Below, one piece after another: positions 1 to 4,630 of a stretch of DNA of 6,730 nucleotides. Source of the DNA: Methanosarcina sp. (GTDB lineage Archaea > Halobacteriota > Methanosarcinia > Methanosarcinales > Methanosarcinaceae). The DNA lies in contig DUGS01000189.1 of the NCBI GenBank assembly GCA_013331265.1, forward strand, positions 1-6,730, in the 5' to 3' direction. Numbering within the stretch: position 1 is the first letter of the stretch; every line of letters begins with the position of its first letter. A program made the translations under genes and the position numbers. Below the pieces are notes generated by a model. That model saw nothing but the letters and a program-made list of their open reading frames with translations, made no database searches and was not told the DNA's origin.

Positions 1-5
1 AAAGT

Positions 6-12
6 TCTGTAA
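6..12 (+). other. IBS1: intron-binding site 1 in the 5' exon
   Basis: TCTGTAA lies immediately before the intron and is perfectly complementary to the EBS1 loop at 280-286. The same seven bases occur in the right terminal repeat of the IS on the minus strand (3386-3392), so the intron targeted a piece of the IS terminal repeat. Confidence 0.85.
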
Positions 13-206
13 GTGCGACAAGAAGTTATGTCATAAATTGCCTTGTGCTACCCTTTCCATTTGGGGTAACCCTATTATGAGGTGCATCAGTAGCAATGCA
101 GATGTGTTAAGCTCGTAAGACAATGTGGAGAAGCCTGAAAGTCTAATTTGGGTCATCTGCTAGGGTAAAAATGCCATGAAGAAACACATGTTGAACCATT
201 ATACGG

Positions 207-221
207 GTCGTGACTTTTGAC
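207..221 (+). other. Candidate EBS2 loop of intron domain I
   Basis: A short GTC/GAC stem (207-209 with 219-221) closes a loop holding ACTTT (213-217). This is complementary to AAAGT at 1-5, directly upstream of IBS1, where IBS2 is expected. It lies about 65 nt before EBS1, the usual order in domain I. Only five IBS2 bases are inside the window, so the assignment is tentative. Confidence 0.45.
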
Positions 222-270
222 AAGCGAAATTAGACTGATACGCTTGAACCAAACGGTATGAAAGCAGGCT

Positions 271-292
271 GCGATGGTGTTACAGACATCGC
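271..292 (+). other. EBS1 hairpin of intron domain I
   Basis: A 6-bp stem, GCGATG (271-276) with CATCGC (287-292), presents a 10-nt loop that includes TTACAGA (280-286). This pairs with all 7 nt of IBS1 at 6-12. The pairing guides 5' splice-site choice and, in reverse splicing, DNA target recognition. The exact 7/7 match is strong evidence for the insertion point. Confidence 0.85.
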
Positions 293-381
293 AGAAAATG
301 GACAGACGCTTTCCGGTCTATAGGTGGCTTCTAAAGCATTTGCATTATTTATGACATAAAACTTGGTAAACCCTATATGCT

Positions 382-426
382 CCTTTTGTAATTATAAAAA
401 AAAAAAAAAAGAAAGAAAGAAAAAGG
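382..426 (+). repeat. A15 homopolymer and GAAA microsatellite in the putative intron domain II loop
   Basis: A run of 15 A at 396-410 is followed by three GAAA-type units (411-424). The tract is flanked by CCTTTT (382-387) and AAAAGG (421-426), which can pair, so it would be a terminal loop extension of domain II. Such loops tolerate length change. The tract is probably prone to slippage and its exact length should be treated with caution. Confidence 0.6.
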
Positions 427-571
427 TAGAGACCCTGTGAAGGGAATCAATGACATAGAGGGTAGAGGATTCAGTAAAAAGCGAATGCCAATCTGTAATT
501 GATTGGATAGGGGCTCAAACTTTGCCTCAATCTGAAAGGATGCCGACTTACTGATGGTGTTCTATTGTATG

Positions 572-589
572 AAAGGAGGCAAACTTTTG
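572..589 (+). promoter_or_regulatory. Shine-Dalgarno and TTG start of the intron-encoded protein
   Basis: AAAGGAGG at 572-579 is a strong ribosome binding site, followed 7 nt later by an in-frame TTG at 587-589. The upstream in-frame ATG codons at 554 and 569 have no comparable site, and the ATG at 591 is out of frame and meets a stop at once. TTG 587 is therefore the preferred start. Confidence 0.65.
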
Positions 590-2048
590 AATGTAAGTAT
601 TTCAACGATATCCTTCCAGGATAAGAAGCTTACAGACGCTCACCTTTCCCAGAAATGGAAAAGTATCAACTGGTATCAAGTAGAGAAGAGTGTTAATAAG
701 TTGCAAACCCGAATTACAAAAGCAGTCTTACAAAACAAATGGAACCTTATTAAGAGATTACAGTATCTATTAACTCATTCTTACTCTGCCAAACTATTGG
801 CAGTAAGAAGAGTCATTCAAAATAAAGGAAAAAGGACATCTGGAATCGACGGTGAGAAATGGCTAACACCCGACTCTAAGATGAAAGCTGTCCTTAGTCT
901 CACTGGTAATAGATACAAAGCCAAACCCCTCAAAAGAGTTTTCATTAACAAACCTGGTAAAAAGAAGAAACGTCCTTTAGGTATTCCTACAATGTATGAT
1001 AGAGCTATGCAGTCTTTATACGCATTAGCTCTTGAACCCATAGCTGAAACTATGTCTGACATAAGATCCTTTGGATTTAGAAAACACCGAAGCACTAAGG
1101 ATGCTCGTGAACAAATCTTTCTATGTCTAAGCAAGAAAAACTCAGCACAATGGATTTTAGAAGGAGATATTAAGGGATGCTTCGATAATATTAATCATCA
1201 GTGGTTGTTGACCAATATTTCAATGGAAAAATCGGTACTAACCCAATTTCTTAAAGCAGGATTTATTTATAAACGTCATCTGAATCCTACAAAAGCAGGC
1301 ACACCACAGGGTGGGACGATATCTCCTATCTTGGCTAATATGACATTGGATGGTCTTGAGAAGTTACTTTTGGCTGAATACCCAAAAAAAAAAAAGGAAT
1401 TCAACTAAGGTCAACTTTGTCAGATATGCTGATGATTTCATAGTAACTGCTAATTCAGAAGAAATTGCCAGAGAAATAAAAGACAAGATTGCTGTTTTTC
1501 TCAAGGAAAGAGGTCTCGAACTATCTGACGATAAAACCCTTATCACAAATATTAATGAAGGCTTTGACTTTCTGGGCTGGAATTTCCGCAAGTACAAAAA
1601 CAAGCTTCTGACCAAGCCTTCAAAGAAGTCCATTAAAAGATTCACTGAAACAATTAGTCAAACCTTAAGAAAAGGGATGGCATGGTCTCAAGACAAATTA
1701 ATTTCCAAACTAAATCCCATAATCAGAGGTTGGACTAACTATCACAATTCAGTGGTCTCTTCTGAAACATTCCAGACACTTGACCATAGAATCTGGGAAA
1801 TGTTATGGAGATGGGCTAAAAGAAGACATCCAAATAAATCCAAAAATTGGATTATCAACAAATATTGGAAGCAAAGTGCTACACGAAAATGGAACTTCAG
1901 AACAGAAAGAAACAGTTTGTTGCTTTTATCCAAAATTAAAATCTGTAGACATATTCCTTTAAAACTGCAAATGAATTCATTTCTTGATATCGACTACTTC
2001 CATGAGCGTCAGAATAAACTAAGTTCTAGGAAAAGTCAATCCATTTGA
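587..2048 (+). pseudogene. ltrA: Group II intron reverse transcriptase/maturase, frameshifted at an A12 run
   Basis: The multifunctional intron protein assists splicing (maturase) and copies the intron into DNA. Counting from TTG 587 and joining the frames gives about 486 aa. Motifs visible in order are GIDG (86-89), RPLGIPT (129-135), SFGFRKHRS (161-169), the RT3 motif with GDIKGCFDNI (around 193-202), GTPQGG (238-243), catalytic YADD (280-283, bases 1425-1436), FDFLGW, and maturase domain X with LNPIIRGWTNYH (about 375-386). The first frame stops at 1408, after the 12-A run at 1384-1395. The second frame carries YADD and domain X. Dropping one A joins the two seamlessly. The ribosome-made first part (273 aa) would lack the catalytic motif. 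The tail ends after a YFHER segment that normally leads into the HNH endonuclease, and no HNH or CXXC pairs follow. It is either a decayed gene, a slippage-recoded gene or a sequencing error in the homopolymer. Confidence 0.88.
1384..1395 (+). other. A12 slippery run at the reading-frame break of the intron protein
   Basis: Twelve consecutive A follow CCC. The upstream frame reads P-K-K-K-K-E-F-N-stop. Deleting one A (or adding two) gives P-K-K-K-R-N-S-T-K-V and continues into FVRYADD. Homopolymer A runs of this length are known sites of RNA polymerase slippage, which could restore the frame in a fraction of transcripts. A simple ribosomal -1 shift would enter the wrong frame. Confidence 0.8.
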
Positions 2049-2091
2049 AAAAAAAACTGCTGCCTGATACAGAAAGGGTTATAGAACGCTT

Positions 2092-2125
2092 GAGCCGTAT
2101 GAAGGGAAACTTTCACGTACGGTTC
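2092..2125 (+). ncRNA. Group II intron domain V (catalytic hairpin)
   Basis: The 34-nt hairpin GAGCCGTATGAAGGGAAA… ends in CGTACGGTTC. It has the AGC catalytic triad at 2093-2095, a GAAA tetraloop and the internal bulge expected of domain V. It starts 43 nt after the reverse transcriptase stop, which is the usual arrangement with the gene in domain IV. Confidence 0.92.
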
Positions 2126-2128
2126 TTA

Positions 2129-2163
2129 GAAGAGGGAGAGCGAGCAATCGCTCTTTCTTATTC
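2129..2163 (+). ncRNA. Group II intron domain VI with bulged branch-point A2160
   Basis: The 5' strand 2129-2143 pairs with 2148-2163 around a GCAA loop, 15 pairs including a few G-T wobbles. The only unpaired base on the 3' side is A2160. That is the branch nucleotide used for lariat formation, 7 nt from the proposed 3' splice site after C2166. The three-nt linker to domain V (TTA, 2126-2128) is typical. Confidence 0.9.
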
Positions 2164-2166
2164 AAC

Positions 2167-2196
2167 AATATGATTGACTCTGTATCCTTTTTCTTC
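2167..2196 (+). repeat. Left terminal repeat of the IS, part downstream of the intron
   Basis: With bases 1-12 rejoined, this gives TTCTGTAAAAT, a 7-nt spacer, then ACTCTGTATCC and a T/C-rich block. The right repeat read on the minus strand has TTCTGTAAAAT, a 2-nt spacer, then ACTCTCTACCC and a T/C-rich block. The two match well apart from five extra bases on the left. The first part of the left repeat is outside the window. Confidence 0.65.
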
Positions 2197-2223
2197 ACCA
2201 CAAAAAAATAGGAAGCAGAGTCA
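2175..2223 (+). promoter_or_regulatory. Stem-loop that would hide the transposase ribosome binding site
   Basis: TGACTCTGTATCC (2175-2187) pairs with GGAAGCAGAGTCA (2211-2223) in 11 of 13 positions, including a perfect outer 8 bp (2175-2182 with 2216-2223). The 3' arm ends one base before the ATG at 2224 and contains the only purine-rich candidate binding site (AGGAAG, 2210-2215). Other insertion sequences use such structures to block transposase translation from transcripts entering from outside. Here the function is inferred. Confidence 0.5.
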
Positions 2224-3351
2224 ATGGCAGATTTATTCACACTCATAAAAGATTATCTTGTCGATCAGGAATCTGGAATTCGTTGTTTAATTACGTGGTT
2301 TTTAAACCTTGTAATGGAGGAGGAAGCCCTCCTCCAGGCTGGTGCACAACGTTATGAGAGGACAGATTCCCGTAAAGCCAGTAGAAACGGCTACAAACCA
2401 CGAACTCTCCTGACCAAGTATGGAGAACTTGAATTATTAAAGCCTCAATTCCGTGAATTTCCCTTTGAAACTCAGGTATTTGAGAAATATACCAGAGTTG
2501 AACAGGCCATCTTATCCGCTGTAGCTGAATCTTATCTGCAAGGCGTTTCCACCCGAAGGGTGGATAAGGTCATGACTGCTTTAGGAGTTGAGGGAATCTC
2601 AGCCTCTTCAGTTTCCAGGATTACAAAAGAGCTGGATGAAAAGGTTTCTGAATTCTTGTCAAAGCCAATAGAACAGGAAATCCCTTACCTGTTTATTGAT
2701 GCAACTTATCTTAAAGTAAGAGATGGACTTCATTATGAAAACAAAGCTCTCTTTATAGTTGCTGGAGTCAGGGATGATGGTTACCGTGAGATTCTTGGAG
2801 TAAGATTGGCAGACAGTGAAGACTCTCTGTTCTGGGAAGATCTATTCGATGACCTGAAAGAAAGGGGGTTAAGAGGTGTCAAGTTAATTGTTTCTGATGG
2901 TCATAAAGGAATTCAGAAAGCAGTTAGAGAGTCTTTTATTGGATCAAGCTGGCAGATGTGTCATGTACATCTGATAAGACAAGCTCTAAAAAAAATTCCA
3001 AAAAAGAAGCAGAAAGAAGTAGCAGAGAAAATAAAAGAAGCATTGGTAGACCGTCAGAAATACAATGATTTGATAAGGGAACTGGATAAGATTGGATATA
3101 AAAGCGCAGCGGATACACTTGAAAGTTTCCAATATGATGTAATGAATTATATGCAGTTTCCACAGAGTCATTGGAGAAGAATAAGAACAACAAATATCAT
3201 GGAGAGAACTAACAAGGAGATTAAAAGAAGAAGCAAGGTGGTAGGGGCATTCCCTAATCAGGAGTCAGTATTGAGACTGGTAGTCTCAATACTGATCGAT
3301 ATTAATGAAGAATGGATCACAGGAAACAAGTATATAGTAATGGAACAGTAA
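2224..3351 (+). CDS. IS256-family transposase
   Basis: This DDE/RNase H-fold recombinase cuts and pastes the IS by acting on its terminal repeats. The 375-aa length is close to the family norm. The N-terminal DNA-binding part has the SRNGYKPR segment (53-60), which is typical of the family. The catalytic triad is visible: D159 in FIDATYLKVRD, D225 in LIVSDGHKGI, and E327 in TNIMERTNKEIKRR. The family-conserved CHVH motif lies at 246-249 between the second D and the E, and the GVSTRRVD segment (107-114) is also characteristic. No frame break is seen, so it is probably functional. ATG 2224 is used because the upstream bases are IS terminal sequence; its binding site (AGGAAG) is weak and folded into a hairpin. 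The intron now separates the gene from most of the left terminal repeat, where a native promoter might lie, so expression may depend on read-through. Confidence 0.96.
   Translation: MADLFTLIKDYLVDQESGIRCLITWFLNLVMEEEALLQAGAQRYERTDSRKASRNGYKPRTLLTKYGELELLKPQFREFPFETQVFEKYTRVEQAILSAVAESYLQGVSTRRVDKVMTALGVEGISASSVSRITKELDEKVSEFLSKPIEQEIPYLFIDATYLKVRDGLHYENKALFIVAGVRDDGYREILGVRLADSEDSLFWEDLFDDLKERGLRGVKLIVSDGHKGIQKAVRESFIGSSWQMCHVHLIRQALKKIPKKKQKEVAEKIKEALVDRQKYNDLIRELDKIGYKSAADTLESFQYDVMNYMQFPQSHWRRIRTTNIMERTNKEIKRRSKVVGAFPNQESVLRLVVSILIDINEEWITGNKYIVMEQ
3265..3295 (+). repeat. Perfect 14-bp inverted repeat inside the transposase 3' coding region
   Basis: TCAGTATTGAGACT (3265-3278), a GGT loop, then AGTCTCAATACTGA (3282-3295): 14 of 14 pairs with a 3-nt loop. 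It encodes the SVLRLVVSILI segment just after the catalytic E327 region. No T run follows on either strand, so it is not an obvious terminator. Its role is unknown. Confidence 0.85.
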
Positions 3352-3362
3352 TCAAAAAACAA

Positions 3363-3410
3363 GAGGAAAAGGGTAGAGAGTAAATTTTACAGAAAAATTG
3401 GCACACTGCC
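3363..3410 (-). repeat. Right terminal repeat of the IS
   Basis: On the minus strand this begins GGCAGTGTGCCAATTTTTC and continues CTGTAAAATTTACTCTCTAC then CCTTTTCCTC. The GTGT…TGTAAA pattern is typical of IS256-family tips. It is uninterrupted, unlike the left copy. Bases 3411-3419 (GGCGTTTCT) would hold the right copy of any 8-9 bp target duplication. The exact outer base is inferred. Confidence 0.6.
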
Positions 3411-3499
3411 GGCGTTTCTGAAGAATTAGAGGAATATTTCAGTTTTTGAAGGAAAGTAAGTTAATAAATGAAAAAAGAAAAAGGGGGAAAAGTTAAAGA
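3411..3499. other. Spacer between IS right end and the PEF-CTERM gene
   Basis: This short AT-rich stretch has no gene. Its right part (about 3467-3499) is purine-rich on the plus strand and hence a T/C-rich tract on the minus strand, following the terminator hairpin of the PEF-CTERM gene. The first bases after 3410 are where the IS target duplication should be. Confidence 0.5.
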
Positions 3500-3534
3500 A
3501 AAGAAGAGTTGTGGGGGAATTACAGCTCTTCTTT
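3467..3534 (-). terminator. Hairpin plus T-rich terminator overlapping the stop codon of the PEF-CTERM gene
   Basis: On the minus strand AAAGAAGAG then a mismatch and TGT (3534-3522) pairs with ACA, mismatch, CTCTTCTTT (3512-3500), 12 of 13 positions, with a 9-nt loop (3513-3521). T/C-rich tracts follow down to about 3467 (CTTTTTCTTTTTT). The stop codon (3520-3522) lies at the loop edge, so the last codons form the stem. Archaeal termination relies mainly on T tracts; the hairpin may stabilise the 3' end. Confidence 0.6.
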
Positions 3535-4056
3535 CTTACGCCCGAATATGAAAACAAGTCCAAGTATAGCTGCTACAGGGAGGGCAACGGTTGGGAACTC
3601 GGGAACTGTGGTTGTTTTTACGCTAGCGCTAATAAAGAAAGTATCACTGCCAATACCTAACATGTAGCTATCTTTTTCAGTACCACCAAGCAGATGGACA
3701 CTAATTACACCTTCGCCATTTGCGTCTTTATCTTCATATATAGAAGGATTACTTGTGGTCAATGGTAACTTAAAAGTAGCTGGCCCTGAGAGCTCAATAT
3801 TACTTGGATCTGCCGAGCCTATTCCTGCTTTGTTTAAAGTATATGATGTTGCTACTCCTGCGATATTTTTATCGGTTCCATCATATGTAAACTTTGGAGT
3901 GAGCTTTACAGTATCTCCTACTTTCAAATATATTGTTCCACCATTACTTACTTCCTGTCCATTCTGATCTATGATCACTATGGAAGTTGCCATAGCCGAT
4001 CCAGCCATGCAAGCGATCAATAAACCGCTCACTATCAGTAACAGTATTTTCTTCAT
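3520..4056 (-). CDS. Secreted PEF-CTERM domain protein of unknown function
   Basis: This small exported protein (178 aa) is predicted to be anchored at the outer face of the membrane. It has a classic signal peptide: MKK, a hydrophobic core (4-18), and a likely cleavage after AMA at 23. The body (24-150) is hydrophilic and beta-rich in character, with a VGDTVKLTP segment suggesting a small Ig-like fold. The tail is VPEFPTVALP (151-160), a hydrophobic helix to about 172, then RKKEEL. This tripartite PEF motif, transmembrane segment and basic end is the PEF-CTERM signal, which in Methanosarcina is expected to be processed by an archaeosortase (ArtC type). No N-glycosylation sequon is usable in the body. 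The ATG has a modest AGGGGT ribosome site about 5 nt upstream (4062-4067). It appears monocistronic, with its own terminator and a long AT-rich leader region. The sorting class is clear; the function is not. Confidence 0.92.
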   Translation of the reverse strand: MKKILLLIVSGLLIACMAGSAMATSIVIIDQNGQEVSNGGTIYLKVGDTVKLTPKFTYDGTDKNIAGVATSYTLNKAGIGSADPSNIELSGPATFKLPLTTSNPSIYEDKDANGEGVISVHLLGGTEKDSYMLGIGSDTFFISASVKTTTVPEFPTVALPVAAILGLVFIFGRKKEEL

Positions 4057-4154
4057 AATCTACCCCTACTTTCCAGAAATTTTTAATTCTTCCCGTTTTT
4101 CTCGGAAAGTATTTGATTTTAATAACTGTATAGATATTATTCTTTTAAAGATTA

Positions 4155-4170
4155 GACATTTTATAATGTC
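4155..4170 (-). promoter_or_regulatory. Candidate TATA element within a dyad, upstream of the PEF-CTERM gene
   Basis: On the minus strand GACATTATAAAATGTC contains TTATAAAA flanked by a 6-bp inverted repeat (GACATT/AATGTC). It lies about 100 nt before the ATG, which would give a leader of about 75-80 nt. Other TATA-like stretches occur nearby (about 4190-4200 and 4215-4225), so the choice is uncertain. A regulator binding the dyad would compete with TBP; this is inference only. Confidence 0.25.
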
Positions 4171-4511
4171 ATCCAATATATCAGTTAGGAAATATATAAG
4201 GATGTTCAAAAGAAATATATATATCAAGATGAACTGTTTTTTTGTATAGAATTATATTTAAGTAAAACTGGAGATTTAAAAAACCACACAGCAATCTTAA
4301 TTTTGTATAGCTGCGTAATTATGCGTTTTTGATCCAAAAAACATTATTCATGAAAGTATATTAACGTTTTCAAATTACTCGGGTAGAGAAAATAAATATT
4401 ATGAAATTATTAAAAAATAGTGTTAATTATATAGCTAAAAATAAAAATAAGTTTAAATTTCATATATTTTCAGGAAAAAAATTAGAAATATAAGGCTGAT
4501 ACGCTAATCAG

Positions 4512-4540
4512 GAAAGCAAAGGAAAGGTAAAAAATAAAAG
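4512..4540 (-). terminator. T-rich transcription stop downstream of the DUF1616 gene
   Basis: On the minus strand, about 90 nt past the stop codon, the sequence reads CTTTTATTTTTTACC, then TTTCC and TTTGCTTTCC. Clustered T tracts without a strong hairpin are the common archaeal terminator. Assignment rests on composition and position only. Confidence 0.3.
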
Positions 4541-4630
4541 ATAGGAGCCTTTAGATATTAAAATGTCATTATAGAATAAAAGCTTTCTTAATAGAGTATA
4601 ACTTAAATATTAATATTCAGACTATGGACA

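Larger units (their letters stand above)
26..359 (+). ncRNA. Group II intron domain I
   Basis: The domain is delimited by a perfect 13-bp helix between 26-38 (TTATGTCATAAAT) and 347-359. It contains the EBS1 hairpin and a candidate EBS2 loop. Domain I is the scaffold that recruits exons and docks domain V. The A-rich hairpin that follows (CCTTTT at 382-387 with AAAAGG at 421-426) is a plausible domain II. Confidence 0.8.
13..2166 (+). mobile_element. Group II intron (retroelement) inserted in the left terminal repeat of the IS
   Basis: The 5' end at 13 reads GTGCGACAAGAAGTTA, a standard group II start. Domain I is closed by a perfect 13-bp pairing of 26-38 with 347-359. An EBS1 loop at 280-286 (TTACAGA) is the exact complement of bases 6-12 (TCTGTAA), which fixes the 5' splice site at 12/13. 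Domain V (2092-2125) and domain VI (2129-2163, branch A at 2160) lie at the 3' end, and the boundary at 2166/2167 places the branch A seventh from the end. The 2154-nt intron encodes a frameshifted reverse transcriptase in domain IV. The 7-bp EBS1, the 34-nt domain V and the protein's C-terminal tail point to an IIB-like, chloroplast-like lineage rather than class C; the class is inferred. It is in sense orientation to the transposase and so could be spliced from its transcript. Confidence 0.93.
1..3410 (+). mobile_element. IS256-family insertion sequence, interrupted by a group II intron; left tip outside window
   Basis: The element carries one intact DDE transposase of the IS256 (mutator-like) family at 2224-3351 and a right end resembling IS256-family termini. 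Read inward on the minus strand from 3410 it begins GGCAGTGTGCC and runs on through TTCTGTAAAAT, ACTCT and a C/T-rich block. The left end shows the same landmarks, but only after removal of the intron at 13-2166: bases 5-12 plus 2167-2169 give TTCTGTAAAAT, then ACTCT at 2177-2181 and a C/T-rich block. The outermost dozen or so left bases must lie before position 1, so no target duplication can be read. Without the intron the element would be about 1.27 kb, a normal size. The right tip at 3410 is inferred from family end patterns and could be off by a few bases. Confidence 0.75.
4057..4630. other. 574-bp AT-rich intergenic region between two minus-strand envelope genes
   Basis: This should hold the promoter and leader of the PEF-CTERM gene (4057 to about 4225) and the 3' end of the DUF1616 gene (about 4510-4630). 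No convincing gene, RNA gene or long repeat is seen between them. Short open frames here are low-complexity and lack ribosome sites. The base composition is much richer in A and T than the flanking genes, as is usual for methanosarcinal spacers. Confidence 0.6.

Noticed and set aside
554..556. ATG 554 as the start of the intron protein
   Set aside because: It lacks a ribosome site. The strong AAAGGAGG at 572-579 is correctly spaced for TTG 587.
817..1134. Minus-strand open frame of 105 codons
   Set aside because: It is the antisense shadow of the reverse transcriptase gene, with no ribosome site or family features.
1350..1352. ATG 1350 as the start of a separate 232-aa protein
   Set aside because: Its first 15 residues are an out-of-frame reading of the RT4 region. 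The real continuation begins after the A12 run, in the frame carrying YADD.
13..2166. Class C intron, because the protein lacks an endonuclease
   Set aside because: Class C uses a shorter EBS1 pairing, targets terminators and has a shorter domain V. Here EBS1 pairs over 7 bases and domain V is 34 nt.
2548..2564. 7-bp hairpin TCCACCC-GAA-GGGTGGA in the transposase gene
   Set aside because: It is short, lies in the codons for a conserved STRRVD segment, and is readily explained by coding constraint.
3971..4249. Plus-strand open frame of 92 codons
   Set aside because: It is antisense to the signal peptide of the PEF-CTERM gene and then runs through AT-rich spacer; there is no coding character.
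4401..4493. 30-codon plus-strand open frame in the spacer
   Set aside because: It is Lys/Asn/Ile-rich low complexity from AT-rich DNA, with no ribosome site.
4606..4617. 12-bp palindrome AATATTAATATT
   Set aside because: It is only A and T in very AT-rich DNA, expected by chance.
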